The notes below the pieces were generated by a model, which did not search any database, was not told the DNA's origin, and saw only the letters and a program-made list of their open reading frames with translations. Below are positions 26,012 to 35,166 of a stretch of DNA of 64,000 bases, piece after piece. This stretch comes from Streptomonospora salina (GTDB lineage Bacteria > Actinomycetota > Actinomycetes > Streptosporangiales > Streptosporangiaceae), in assembly GCF_014204715.1 (NCBI RefSeq), contig NZ_JACHLY010000001.1, positions 2,697,001 to 2,761,000 on the forward strand, read 5' to 3'. The translations under genes were made by a program, and so were the position numbers. Numbering within the stretch: position 1 is the stretch's first letter; each line of letters starts with the position of its first letter.

Positions 26012-29000
26012 TCACTGAATGCCGTGCTGCCGCAGGAGCTTCGTGGTTTCCTCCGTCATCTCGGCGTCGATGCGTTCCAGGGCGATCAGCAGGCGCTGGG
26101 TCCCACGGGTGATCGCCTCCGGGTTGTCGGCTGCGTGCTCTACGCGAACCAGGTCGCGGAAGAGCAGTTCGGCGGTGGGTTCGAACTCGAGGGCGTGGGT
26201 GAGCGCTTCGCGGGCGCGGTCGAGGTCGCCGTAGGGCTGGTCGAGGTGGCGCATCGCGATGGTGTGGGAGGTGTCGATAATCGCAGCGAGCATGGTGGGG
26301 CGCAGCGGTTCGGCCCAGGCGTAGCGGTCCAGCGGCGTTCCGCTCAGTGGTTCGCCGCGGACCAGGTCCAGAGCGGCATGCAGCGTGGCTGTGGCTTCCG
26401 CCGTCTCGGCGGCCAAGCCGCGGCGGGCGAAGTCCTGGAAGAGCTGCCAGTCGCTGCCCACACTCGGGTGCAGCTGGTACCGGCCCTGGCTGAGCGTCGG
26501 AAGGTGCAGTGCTCCGGAGGAGGAGCGGCCCAGCCAGGTGCGCAGCTTCGACAGGTTCGTCGAGCGGGTCTTGGAACTCCATGGTCCGCGCGGTCCACCC
26601 ATGCTCCGTGCGAGGTCTTCCGGGGTCTGGGTGGGGCGCAGATGCAGGAGACAGGCCAGCTCCGTGAGGAGGTTCCGCTTGCCGGACTCCAGTGTTGCCG
26701 CGTCGGGCCCGATGATCTCCACCGTGCCGAGTAGGCGCAGGTAGACCTCGTGATCCTCCAGCCGCGGCAGGGAAGCGGTGGTCTGCTCGACGACGCTGGA
26801 GAAGTCCGTGGCCAGCGTGGGCAGCTCTTCGGTTCCGCCGCGCTGCGCCGCTGCAGGGGTTGATGCGCGGGTGCGCGGGCGGACCGGTTCGGGGGGCACT
26901 TGCTCCCATCCCGGCGCCGGCACGCTCACCGTGGCCTCCGAGGTGCGCAGCAGGCGGGCCCACTGGGCATAGTCCTCGGCGCTGATGCGCTGCAGACGTA
27001 CGTGTTCCCCCAGTAGCGGAAGCTCTTGTTCGACGCCGTCGGCAGCATCCAGCTGCCAGGGACCGGGCAGGGGTTGGTCTTCTTCGGCGGCGGCGATGAC
27101 GGCGATAGGGGGAGCCGCGGCGTGGCCGCTGATGGTGCGCAGCCGGCCCAGGTGCTCAGTGGTCAGCGGGTCCGCTGAGATCAGGATTTCGGGCGGGATG
27201 TCCTCGGGCGCCGTTTCCCCTGAGGCGTATTCCAGGGTCAGTAGCTCGAGCTCCCGCAGGCATTCGTGAGCGGTGCTGATCGACCGGACGTGGCCGGTCT
27301 TGGCGAGGTCGGCCAGGTCGGAGGCGATGCCCAGCCCGATGGCACTCACATTGACATGGGAGTTGAGCGCGCCGGTCGCCACCTCGGTGGCCATGGCCGA
27401 CAGCACCTCGTCGCGCTCCCCCGGTCGGCCGGCGACTCCGACCATGCCGACCGACGGAAGGTCCAGCAGAACCTGGCTGTCCTTTTCGATACCGATGGTG
27501 GCCAGCCCCGGGTAGGGCGCGGCGATCTCGGCCGCCTGCTCGGACGACAGCAGTGCCGGCGAGTCGGCGTTCAGCACCCACCGACCGCCTTCGTCGGCAC
27601 GGAACGGCGAGATGGCGACCTTGGCCCGCTTGCCCAGAATGAGCTCGCACGATTCGGGGGTGACCCGGGCACCCAGCAGTGCGGGCAGCGGGGTCTCGGA
27701 CAACGCGGCCTTGGCGGCCATCGAGCGCAGCCCGCGATCCAGCAATTCCACGTCCACGGCGGCCGCCGTATGGTGCCCCCGTTCTTCGGCGGCGAGATCG
27801 CGTTCGTCCGTGGGCTGCACGATCTGATGCCCCGGCCGTCGACGGCGTAGTTGCGCCCTTCGGCGCGCCTTGAGTATCCCCAGCAGTCCCAGCGCGGCCG
27901 CCGCACCGTACCCCGCCAATGCCGCCGGGGATGATTCCTCCGCATCGTCCTTATCGCCGGCCAGCTCGACGTCGTCCAATTCGGGAGTGTCCTCTGCCGG
28001 CTGGGCGATGCCCAGGTCGTCCGCACCTGTCATGGGCGAATCGCTGGGCGTCCCGTCGTCGGCCGATGGCTCAGGAGAGGGAGCTGCCTCGTCGGTGTCG
28101 TCGGCTTGGGCGGTGGGTGACGGCGATGCGTCGGCGGAATCGGAACCCTCTTCTGCGGGTGCATCGGGCGCCGTCTCACCAGGCTGATCGGCCTGATCGG
28201 AGCCGTCCGATTCCGCATCAGGGATGACGATTCGCCAGCCCACATCGATGGCGTCGGGGTCGGCCGCAAGTCGCGGATTGGCTTTCACAATCTGTGGATA
28301 GTCGGCGGCTTCCCCCAGATGGTCCGCGGCGATGGTTGAGAGCGTCTCCCCGCGGGCGACGGTGTGGACCTCTCCCTCATCGGCCCCCGCGGAATCCTGC
28401 GCATCCTCATCTGTCGGTAGATGGAGTTCCCACCCGGTGGAGAGGAACTCGTCTCCGGACAGCACCGTGCCGTCGGGCATCTCGCGACCGATGTTGAGGG
28501 CGACGATCTCGGTGAAGCGCTCCGGATCGCCCAGGCGTTCGTCGGCGATGCTCCAGTAGGAATCGCCGGGTCGAACCGTGTAGGAGGTCGGGGCCTCGGA
28601 ACCGGATCCGTTGTCACCCTGTTGCGCAGGCACGCTTTCGGTGCCCGGGGCGGCTTCGTCGGCGACTTGCTCGCCGTGCTCGCCATGGTCGGTGGCGTCG
28701 GCTCCGGGGACCTGGTAAGCGACGACGGAGACCTCTGCTTCGGCGGATGTCATCGACAGTCCCAGGAACGTGGTGGAGACCAGGCCGGCGGCGGCGACCT
28801 GGGCCCACGCCGTGCCGGGAATGCGCACCGGCGGCATGTCTCGCAGCTGTGCAACGACCTCAAGGGCGACGAGGGCGGTGAACAGCAGCCATGCCGCCCA
28901 TGCGACCCAGGTGAGCGCTCCGAGGAACAGTCGCCCGTCGTCCGGGCGCGTCAACGCCGCCACGACCGCTGACCAGGAGATTTCGTCGGGGAGCGGGAAT

Positions 29001-29122
29001 CCGGCGAAGGCGAGAAGCACGACCGGGATGCCGATGACGATGGCCAGCAGCAGGGCCGCGGCGGCCAGGGAACGGCCGAGTGCGAACCTCGGCGGGCCAG
29101 AGGGCTGGAGCTGGTGAGTCAT
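26012..29122 (-). CDS. LysM-BTAD membrane regulator at the end of the tad operon
   Basis: 1036 residues. N-terminal membrane helices (LAAAALLLAIVIGIPVVLLA and another near LTWVAWAAWLLFTALVALEV) precede an outer segment with two LysM repeats. These are YTVRPGDSYWSIADERLGD (about residues 180-235) and HTVARGETLSTIAADHLGE (about 255-305). A long acidic Ser/Pro linker leads to another membrane helix (about 400-420). The cytosolic part ends in a BTAD-type domain (about 760-1036; VYLRLLGTVEIIG, then helical repeats). It could sense peptidoglycan and regulate or assemble the pilus from inside. Its start overlaps the TadG-like stop by four bases. Confidence 0.78.
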   Translation of the reverse strand: MTHQLQPSGPPRFALGRSLAAAALLLAIVIGIPVVLLAFAGFPLPDEISWSAVVAALTRPDDGRLFLGALTWVAWAAWLLFTALVALEVVAQLRDMPPVRIPGTAWAQVAAAGLVSTTFLGLSMTSAEAEVSVVAYQVPGADATDHGEHGEQVADEAAPGTESVPAQQGDNGSGSEAPTSYTVRPGDSYWSIADERLGDPERFTEIVALNIGREMPDGTVLSGDEFLSTGWELHLPTDEDAQDSAGADEGEVHTVARGETLSTIAADHLGEAADYPQIVKANPRLAADPDAIDVGWRIVIPDAESDGSDQADQPGETAPDAPAEEGSDSADASPSPTAQADDTDEAAPSPEPSADDGTPSDSPMTGADDLGIAQPAEDTPELDDVELAGDKDDAEESSPAALAGYGAAAALGLLGILKARRRAQLRRRRPGHQIVQPTDERDLAAEERGHHTAAAVDVELLDRGLRSMAAKAALSETPLPALLGARVTPESCELILGKRAKVAISPFRADEGGRWVLNADSPALLSSEQAAEIAAPYPGLATIGIEKDSQVLLDLPSVGMVGVAGRPGERDEVLSAMATEVATGALNSHVNVSAIGLGIASDLADLAKTGHVRSISTAHECLRELELLTLEYASGETAPEDIPPEILISADPLTTEHLGRLRTISGHAAAPPIAVIAAAEEDQPLPGPWQLDAADGVEQELPLLGEHVRLQRISAEDYAQWARLLRTSEATVSVPAPGWEQVPPEPVRPRTRASTPAAAQRGGTEELPTLATDFSSVVEQTTASLPRLEDHEVYLRLLGTVEIIGPDAATLESGKRNLLTELACLLHLRPTQTPEDLARSMGGPRGPWSSKTRSTNLSKLRTWLGRSSSGALHLPTLSQGRYQLHPSVGSDWQLFQDFARRGLAAETAEATATLHAALDLVRGEPLSGTPLDRYAWAEPLRPTMLAAIIDTSHTIAMRHLDQPYGDLDRAREALTHALEFEPTAELLFRDLVRVEHAADNPEAITRGTQRLLIALERIDAEMTEETTKLLRQHGIQ

Positions 29123-29535
29123 TGTGGTTCCTCGGTGGCAAGGCGTGCGGTCGCGCTTCCTGTCGCGGACAGGGAGTCGATACCGATCAGGGAGAGCAGG
29201 ACGGTGTCCACGTGTTCGTGCACCTCGACGGTGACGGTGTTCGCCGACGCGGCGCGTGCGTTGCCGTCGGCACCGGCCGCGTCCAGGTAGGCGTTCGCAG
29301 CGGAGACGGCGTCGGCGGTGTCCATGTGCACTTCGCCGGTCTGCAGGAGCTGGGCGATGTCGACCGCTTGGTTGCCTGCGCGGGCGGCTTCCTCGGCGGC
29401 GGAGGTGGCGCGCTGGGCTGCGCGCAGCTGGGCGCCGCCGTCGATGATCAGACCGCCCATCAGGAGCAGGGCGATCACAGCGACGGCGACGAAGACCGTG
29501 GTCTGCCCGTCGTCCTGAGGAAGGCGGCGGATCAT
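29119..29535 (-). CDS. TadG-like pilus assembly protein
   Basis: 138 residues starting MIRRLPQDDGQTTVFVAVAV, one N-terminal membrane helix with a short charged cytosolic head, as in TadG/TadE-like Flp assembly proteins. The first helix has GQTTVF instead of the GxxxxE pilin signal, so it is probably not processed as a pseudopilin. The extracytoplasmic part is Ala/Thr/Ser-rich. It lies after two TadE-like genes, only two bases past the preceding stop, and its own stop overlaps the LysM-BTAD start. Confidence 0.7.
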   Translation of the reverse strand: MIRRLPQDDGQTTVFVAVAVIALLLMGGLIIDGGAQLRAAQRATSAAEEAARAGNQAVDIAQLLQTGEVHMDTADAVSAANAYLDAAGADGNARAASANTVTVEVHEHVDTVLLSLIGIDSLSATGSATARLATEEPQ

Positions 29536-29537
29536 CC

Positions 29538-29960
29538 TCACTCCCGGTATGTGTCGACAGGGCTGGTGAACGTGCGTTCGACGAGGCGCTGCCCGGGGAT
29601 GCCGGGCAGCGCAGTCTGGGAAAGCGACAAGGAGCAGCGCACAGTCGCCGTAAGGTGGGCCGTCTCGCCCGGGGCTTTCGCCAGTGCGGAGGTATCCACA
29701 GCGACGTCCATACCGTCGCACTGCAAGCTCTGAGCGCTGAGTGTCTGCACCGCCGCCCCATGGGCCTGCTGTTGGGCCGCTTCGGCGGTGCGAGCGATGG
29801 AGGCCTGGCGAGCTGCGGACCGGGCGGCGTCCTCGACCGCGTGGCTGGCGATCTGGAATCGCCCAAGTGCTACCACCACGCTGACGACCGTGAGCAGACC
29901 GAGACTCAGCACGGCCAGCTCCAGCGTCGCGCTCCCGCCGTCCGACGGCCGTGGCCTCAT
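29538..29960 (-). CDS. TadE-like pseudopilin (second)
   Basis: 140 residues. The N-terminus has DGGSATLELAVLSLGLL: a Gly followed by a segment with Glu at +5, the prepilin-peptidase signal. One membrane helix follows, then a ~100-residue outer domain. Its ATG overlaps the stop of the first TadE-like gene by four bases. It likely forms part of the minor-pilin complex of the Flp pilus. The expected TadV/CpaA prepilin peptidase is not seen in the window and may be encoded elsewhere. Confidence 0.72.
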   Translation of the reverse strand: MRPRPSDGGSATLELAVLSLGLLTVVSVVVALGRFQIASHAVEDAARSAARQASIARTAEAAQQQAHGAAVQTLSAQSLQCDGMDVAVDTSALAKAPGETAHLTATVRCSLSLSQTALPGIPGQRLVERTFTSPVDTYRE

Positions 29961-30358
29961 CGGGCGCCGCCGGGGCCGGTCACACGCTCGACGGCACCCG
30001 AAGAGGTCTGCGAAACCCGGATCGGGAGTCCGGGGACGAGCGAGAGGACACGGCCGCTCACCGTCACCCGGACCTGATCGGCGCCCGACCCTGCTGTGGA
30101 GACCTCCGGATCGCGCAGGTGGCCACGGCTCTGGGCTGCGGCGAAGGCGTCGGCCGCCCGGACCGCGGCTTCCAACGACGCCCCTTCGGCACGGCCCGCG
30201 CGCACCCCTTCCTGCGCGGCACTCAACGCGACCGACCGGGCGTGATACCACAGCCCACCCTGGACGACTCCGACGATGATCAGCAGCAGGGCGGGAAAGA
30301 GAACCGTCATCTCCAACCCCGCGCTGCCCCGATCGTTGCGCCTGCGGACTGGGGTCAC
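29957..30358 (-). CDS. TadE-like pseudopilin (first)
   Basis: 133 residues. The N-terminus NDRGSAGLEMTVLFPALLL shows the Gly | Glu+5 prepilin pattern and one membrane helix. The outer domain includes EGVRAGRAEGASLEAAVRAA, common in TadE-like proteins. It starts four bases inside the preceding small pilin gene and overlaps the next TadE-like gene by four. It is probably a minor pilin, anchored in the membrane until processed. Confidence 0.75.
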   Translation of the reverse strand: MTPVRRRNDRGSAGLEMTVLFPALLLIIVGVVQGGLWYHARSVALSAAQEGVRAGRAEGASLEAAVRAADAFAAAQSRGHLRDPEVSTAGSGADQVRVTVSGRVLSLVPGLPIRVSQTSSGAVERVTGPGGAR

Positions 30359-30555
30359 TGGATGCCTTCGAGCCGGCTCTCGACAGCCGCCGTGATCGCA
30401 GCGACCACCGCAGTGGCCGCCAGCAGCAGCCCCAGCGCGATGACGGCGATCTCCAGGGTCGACATGCCCGCGTCGTCACCGCGGTTCTCGCGCAGACGCT
30501 GCCGCACCACGTCGACGCGTGCCTTGACGTAGTTCCGGACAGCCGAGATGAGCAT
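30355..30555 (-). CDS. Flp-type small pilin
   Basis: 66 residues. After a basic head of about 30 residues comes GDDAGMSTLEIAVIALGLLL, a prepilin cleavage site (Gly before Met) with Glu at +5 and a hydrophobic helix. The mature form would be ~36 residues, as for Flp major pilins. It lies nine bases after tadC and overlaps the TadE-like start by four. It is the best candidate for the pilus subunit. The head is longer than in many Flp pilins. Confidence 0.65.
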   Translation of the reverse strand: MLISAVRNYVKARVDVVRQRLRENRGDDAGMSTLEIAVIALGLLLAATAVVAAITAAVESRLEGIQ

Positions 30556-30563
30556 CAGTCCTC

Positions 30564-31448
30564 CTAAACAGTGGTGGTGAGTCGCATGACGACCGGGAAA
30601 AGCAGCAGTGCCACGAAGCACAGGCCGAGTACCGCGACGGGGACGACGAGGCGTTCGCTGACCTCGTTGGCCGCGCGCCGCTGGGCGTTGAGGGTCTCCA
30701 CACGGAGAGACTTCGCTCGGGCGAGCAGGTTGTCGGCCACAGCGGTGCCTTCGGCGCTGGTGGCGATGATGTCGGCGCAGTCGGCGAGCTCCGGGACTCC
30801 CACATCTCGGGAGAGGTCGCGTAGGCCTTCCCAGGTCGGACGGCGCTGCAGCATGGCGTGGTCCAGCGCGTTCCGGATCCGTCGCCAGACCCAGGAGTCG
30901 GCGACTTCGGCGGCCTCCATGAGCGCTTGGTGCGGGCCGGCGCCTGCTCGACGCTCCAGCGCCACAAGCGTGAGGTAGGCGATCATCCCCTGGGTGAACT
31001 CGTCCTGGGCGCGCTGGGCGCGCGTGCGCACCGACGCATCGGGGAGGAGGAACCCGACGCCGGCCGCGACCAGCGACAAGCCGGCGGGCAACGCCAGTGG
31101 CAGCGGGGCGCCGACTACGGCTGCTGTGCCGGTCACCAGGATGGGCGCACAGGCGCCCGCGGCCGCCCCGAGCAGCTTGTGCGCGGTGAATCGCTCTCGG
31201 CTGAGCTCCAGCATTCGCAACGACTGCCCGGGGATTCGGACCAGGGACGACTCCGACAAGCTCCGCAGCGTGTTCCTGGCCCACACATGCCGGCGTCCGA
31301 AACGCTCCGACGTGAGGTCGTCGGCGTCGTCGTTGGCGAGGGTGAAGGCGGCACGCAAGGAAGGCGTTGTGGCCATGGTGCCGGCGATGATGAAGGTGAA
31401 TCCTAGTCCGGCGGCGGCTCCGACCAGGATGTAGACGGCGATACTCAT
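30564..31448 (-). CDS. tadC: TadC, type II secretion F-family inner-membrane protein
   Basis: 294 residues. There is one N-terminal membrane helix (YILVGAAAGLGFTFIIAGT), then central helices (VTGTAAVVGAPLPLALPAGL) and a C-terminal helix (LVVPVAVLGLCFVALLLFPV). The cytosolic T2SSF domain includes TQGMIAYLTLVALERRAGAG. With TadB it forms the platform that the TadA ATPase drives. Start and stop are spaced for coupling: ATG overlaps the TadB stop by four bases. Confidence 0.8.
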   Translation of the reverse strand: MSIAVYILVGAAAGLGFTFIIAGTMATTPSLRAAFTLANDDADDLTSERFGRRHVWARNTLRSLSESSLVRIPGQSLRMLELSRERFTAHKLLGAAAGACAPILVTGTAAVVGAPLPLALPAGLSLVAAGVGFLLPDASVRTRAQRAQDEFTQGMIAYLTLVALERRAGAGPHQALMEAAEVADSWVWRRIRNALDHAMLQRRPTWEGLRDLSRDVGVPELADCADIIATSAEGTAVADNLLARAKSLRVETLNAQRRAANEVSERLVVPVAVLGLCFVALLLFPVVMRLTTTV

Positions 31449-32302
31449 CGGCTCGCCTCCGTCGTCGACGGTCCCGTGAGGAATCGCGGTCCCGGCCGTG
31501 TGGCGGTCATGCGACGCATCCACAGCACGGCACCGGCGAATACGGTCCCCAGGAGTGCGAGGAACGCTTGGCCGGCCGGGCTGGCATAGGGCTCCATGAA
31601 GTCCCCGGACAGAGTCAAGCCCGCGGCCGCAACCACAGCGATGATCGTGACCAGGCGCGCGGTAAGGCGCGGTCGGGCGCGTTCGGCGTCGACCTGGCGG
31701 TGCATCGCCACTTCTTCGGCGACGAGCTCCGCCAGCAGCGTCAATGATTGCGAGACACCGGACCCGCGGCGGGTTGCAGCCAGGGTCAGTTCAGAGGTGA
31801 CCAGGTCCCCCACGGGAGAGTCCAAGTCCTCGGCAAGCCCGTTCAGGGCGGTGGCGGTGCGCCATCCTTGTTGAAGGCGCGAGCCGAGCCGGGCCACATC
31901 CTGTCGGATGGCTGTCGGCGCCGTCTGCGCGCTTGAGACCAGGGCTTGCTCGACTACGATCCCGGCGCTCAGCCGTGAGGCGAGCTGCCTCACCCATTCC
32001 TCGACGGCCTCCAGCCGCTCGATCGCCCGAGCTGCTTCCTTCTCGCCGCCGACCAGGTGTGGCAGCCCCAGGACGGCCAGGGGAGCGAGAACGATGGCGA
32101 CCACCCAGCCCGTGATCAGCCACAGCAGGGCGCCGGTGAGAAGTGCTGCGGCAAGCCGGATTCCCTGGCGTCGCGAGAGCGACTTCAACCTGCGGCGTCC
32201 CGGTTTCGGCGCCTCGGGCCCGACCGGGGCGAACCCGAGGACGGCGAAGAGGCAGCCGGCAGCGACGCCGGCACCGGCGATAGCGGCGATGACGTCGTAC
32301 AT
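31445..32302 (-). CDS. tadB: TadB, type II secretion F-family inner-membrane protein
   Basis: 285 residues from the ATG at 32302, which shares one base with the TadA stop; a GTG at 32311 is a weaker option because its ribosome site is too close. Membrane helices occur at the N-terminus, near LLTGALLWLITGWVVAIVLA, and in two C-terminal stretches (TIIAVVAAAGLTLSG; AFLALLGTVFAGAVLW). The cytosolic domain carries RLSAGIVVEQALVSSAQTAP. It is the partner of TadC in the pilus platform. Confidence 0.8.
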   Translation of the reverse strand: MYDVIAAIAGAGVAAGCLFAVLGFAPVGPEAPKPGRRRLKSLSRRQGIRLAAALLTGALLWLITGWVVAIVLAPLAVLGLPHLVGGEKEAARAIERLEAVEEWVRQLASRLSAGIVVEQALVSSAQTAPTAIRQDVARLGSRLQQGWRTATALNGLAEDLDSPVGDLVTSELTLAATRRGSGVSQSLTLLAELVAEEVAMHRQVDAERARPRLTARLVTIIAVVAAAGLTLSGDFMEPYASPAGQAFLALLGTVFAGAVLWMRRMTATRPGPRFLTGPSTTEASR

Positions 32303-33657
32303 CAGGCCCACGCCCTTTCGGCCCGGGCGAGCTCATGGTGGGGCGCTGCGACTGCGCTGTGCAGCCACCGGGGATCGAACCCTACGCGCTGCAGGTCAGG
32401 CATGCAGGTGGGCGGAACACCGCTCGGTTGGGCTCTGCCATCGGCGCCGGGGCGGTACACGTCGGTGATCGCCGGCCGACCGTTCTCCCCTACACCGGCG
32501 ACTTCCACGACCCCGCCGACAATGCGCCCACGTGTACCTCCCCGCCAGGTGTCGTCCACGAGGTCGACATGTACGACCAGGTCCACCGCTCCGGCGATGA
32601 CGCGGTATGCGATATCGGGATTGATGCCGTAGCGCCCGCACAGCACCACCAGGCGCTCCACGGCGTCGGTCGCCGATCGCGCGTGCAGGGTGCACAGCGA
32701 ACCGCCGTCCCCGGTGGTCATCGCATCGAGCATCGGTACGACCTCCGGGCCGCGGACCTCCCCGACGACGATGCGCGAGAGGTTCATCCGGAGCGCGTCG
32801 CGGACGATGTCGACCAGCGCCACTTCACCGGCCGGGCGTCCGTCCGGGCCGTACTCCGAGCCGCCTTCGCGAGCCTGCATCGCCACGATGTGGGGATGGC
32901 GGTCGAGTCGGTCCAGGTGGAGCTCGTACTCCTGCTCCGCCGTCGCGAAACGCTCCGTTGCCGGGATTTCCGCCGCCAGCGCCCGGACCAGCGTCGTCTT
33001 CCCGGCGTTCTGCGCACCCGTGACGATGATGTTCCGGCGCGCGCGCACCGCACACACCAGGAAGGCGTGCAATGAGTCGGACAAGGTTCCGGACCGGGCG
33101 AGCTCGGACAGCGTGATGTCCTGTACGAGGTGTCGGCGGATCACCGCATGGGGGCGGCGGGTCGTCTCGATCACCGCCGCCAAGCGCGAACCGTCGGGCA
33201 GTTCCATGTGCAGGCGGGGGTGCGCGGTAGAAAGGCTGCGTCCCGCCTGGGAGGCGATGTAGCGCAACTCCTCGACGAGTTCCTGATCGGAGTCGGCGAC
33301 CGGCTCGCCCCGAAGCAGATCACCGCCACGCGTGCGTAGCCAGACCTGGTCCGCACCGTTGATTTCGATGTTCTCCACCTCGGGCTGTTCCAGCAGCTGT
33401 TGGAGCCGGCCCATGCCGAAGACGGCGTCGAAGACGCGCTTCTGCAGGCGTCCTTCGAGCTCGGCATCGGGCGGGTGGCCGGCGAGCACTCGTTTGTGTG
33501 CCCAGGCGCGGACTTCCTCCTGGATCAGAGCCCGACCGCGCTCGCGGCGGTGCTCAGGGCGGACACCCGAGGAAAGCCGCTCGACGACGATGTCGCGGAG
33601 CACGCGCACGTCCGCCCAGCCGCCGGGATCGTCGGCGGGGACGGGTTCATAGCTCAC
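32302..33657 (-). CDS. tadA: TadA/CpaF secretion ATPase
   Basis: 451 residues, the VirB11-like ATPase size. Walker A is VTGAQNAGKTTLVRAL near residue 215. An aspartate box (RFATAEQEYELHL) and Walker B/His box (IVVGEVRGPEVVPMLDAM; GDGGSLCTLHARSA) follow. It should form a cytosolic hexamer driving Flp pilus assembly. The ATG overlaps the TadZ-like stop by four bases. The N-terminal domain has the usual IEINGADQVWLRTRGG segment of this family. Confidence 0.88.
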   Translation of the reverse strand: MSYEPVPADDPGGWADVRVLRDIVVERLSSGVRPEHRRERGRALIQEEVRAWAHKRVLAGHPPDAELEGRLQKRVFDAVFGMGRLQQLLEQPEVENIEINGADQVWLRTRGGDLLRGEPVADSDQELVEELRYIASQAGRSLSTAHPRLHMELPDGSRLAAVIETTRRPHAVIRRHLVQDITLSELARSGTLSDSLHAFLVCAVRARRNIIVTGAQNAGKTTLVRALAAEIPATERFATAEQEYELHLDRLDRHPHIVAMQAREGGSEYGPDGRPAGEVALVDIVRDALRMNLSRIVVGEVRGPEVVPMLDAMTTGDGGSLCTLHARSATDAVERLVVLCGRYGINPDIAYRVIAGAVDLVVHVDLVDDTWRGGTRGRIVGGVVEVAGVGENGRPAITDVYRPGADGRAQPSGVPPTCMPDLQRVGFDPRWLHSAVAAPHHELARAERAWA

Positions 33658-34445
33658 GAGGTCCCCCCATCGGCGGAGTGAGGCCGCTGCATCCCACGGA
33701 CGCGGCGGATTTCGGATGCCCCGTTCCGGGCGGCACGCAGAAGGGCAGAGCGGGCGACGCGTCGCGGCCTCTGCCCGCTGTTCAGACCGGACACGGCGGT
33801 CGCGTCGAAGGGCAGGCGCAGGGCGATGCGCGCCTCAAGCAGATCGCCCACTTCGGCTGCGGAATACGGTCCATTCTCGACAAGCGCTACCGCGATCTCA
33901 GACCCTTGTCCGTGAGGTGCGAGGGCTTGGCGGAGATGCGGAAGGCGCGCGGCGGCGGCCATGATCGAAGGCAATGTCGAGCGCACCGTGAGCAGGACCA
34001 GGTCGGCGGCCCGCATGAGCGGCCATGGCGCGTGTGGGTGGTCCAAGCGGCCGCAATCGGCGATCACGTCGACGTGGCCGTGCGGTCCGATCCGCGCGTC
34101 GCCGGCGACGGACGCGAGCGGTTCCCAGAGTCCGCCGAGCGCCGCGGCGGTCATGGGGTCGGCCAGGCCGGGTAGCGCGAACCGGGCGTGGTCGGTGCCG
34201 GGCTCATGCAGGGCATAGAGCTGTCCGGAAACGTCTTCGGCGCTGATGGCGCCGTTGCGTTGAGCCATCGCGAGGTTGGCGATGGTCCGACCTTGCCCGA
34301 TCCCCGTCAGAAGTCCTGTGCGCAGATCCCCGCCGGCGGGGTCGCACTCGGCCAGAAGGGAATCCGCCGGCCACGCGGTCGCCAGAGCCAGCGCAGTGAC
34401 CGAAGCGCCGGGTGCGCCCTTCGCGTTCGCAAGGCAGACGAGCAT
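33654..34445 (-). CDS. TadZ-like ParA-fold ATPase
   Basis: 263 residues. The N-terminus MLVCLANAKGAPGASVTALA is a deviant P-loop: the GK(S/T) lysine is replaced (GAPGAS), so classical ATP binding may be altered. Later motifs include AECDPAGGDLRTGL and ADLVLLTVRSTLPS, as in MinD/ParA proteins. TadZ proteins localise the pilus machine to the membrane. Its start shares one base with the SAF-domain stop and its stop overlaps tadA. A degenerate site in a Tad context supports the assignment. Confidence 0.72.
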   Translation of the reverse strand: MLVCLANAKGAPGASVTALALATAWPADSLLAECDPAGGDLRTGLLTGIGQGRTIANLAMAQRNGAISAEDVSGQLYALHEPGTDHARFALPGLADPMTAAALGGLWEPLASVAGDARIGPHGHVDVIADCGRLDHPHAPWPLMRAADLVLLTVRSTLPSIMAAAARLPHLRQALAPHGQGSEIAVALVENGPYSAAEVGDLLEARIALRLPFDATAVSGLNSGQRPRRVARSALLRAARNGASEIRRVRGMQRPHSADGGTS

Positions 34446-35122
34446 CAGTCGCCTCCTGGCGTGTTCACGACGACGGCGATGCGGCCCGTCGCCACGCGGG
34501 CAGCCAAGGTGGGGGCGTCGGTGGATTCGACCTCGACATCGACCACGGTGAGTCCGTCGGCGTCGGGCTTTCCGACCCGAACTACTTCCGTGGCGATACT
34601 CGGCGGGACCTCGCCGGTGGCTTCGCCGTTTTGACCGGGAGTGGAAACGACCTGGATGAGATCGCCCCGATGCAGACCACTGGTCGGCACCTGGCTCGGC
34701 TTGAGCGGGATTGCGGTCAGCGCCTTGCCCGTACCGGGGGTCCGGTCCGACGCCAGGGCGGAGGGTGAGAGAACGTCGCCGGCGGTCAGATCTCGGCCGG
34801 CGATCTGGCCGATCGCCTGACCGCGTTCGGCCGCCGGCACCGTTTCTACCGCAGGGTCGGGATTGAGCCGGGCTGTGGTCAGGTCTTCCGCAGCGATCCG
34901 CTGCCCGTACGACACGTCCTGAGCCACGGCCAGTACCTCGTCCCGGTCTTCGGCAGCCGAGAGCAAGCCCGCCCCGGCGACACCGCTGGAAGCCACCAGG
35001 GCGATCCCCAGCACGACCAGCCAAGGTCGTCGGCGCCCGCGCGGAGATCGCAAGGTGGGAGCGGGAATCGGGCGGTCGCTGGACTCGCGTGGGCCCACGG
35101 AGGGCGCGCTTGTAGAGGGCAT
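34445..35122 (-). CDS. CpaB/RcpC-like SAF-domain protein
   Basis: 225 residues. One N-terminal membrane helix (PWLVVLGIALVASSGVAGAG) follows a proline-rich cytosolic head. The outer part has a SAF domain: VLAVAQDVSYGQRIAAEDLT, then IAGRDLTAGDVLSPSAL, then a beta-rich tail with TSGLHRGDLIQVVS. CpaB/RcpC proteins assist pilus assembly at the envelope. It lies 44 bases after the secreted-protein gene and overlaps the TadZ-like start by one base. Confidence 0.75.
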   Translation of the reverse strand: MPSTSAPSVGPRESSDRPIPAPTLRSPRGRRRPWLVVLGIALVASSGVAGAGLLSAAEDRDEVLAVAQDVSYGQRIAAEDLTTARLNPDPAVETVPAAERGQAIGQIAGRDLTAGDVLSPSALASDRTPGTGKALTAIPLKPSQVPTSGLHRGDLIQVVSTPGQNGEATGEVPPSIATEVVRVGKPDADGLTVVDVEVESTDAPTLAARVATGRIAVVVNTPGGD

Positions 35123-35166
35123 GGGAAAGGATCCCTTTCCAAGGGCACGGTGGAGGTGAATCCGGA

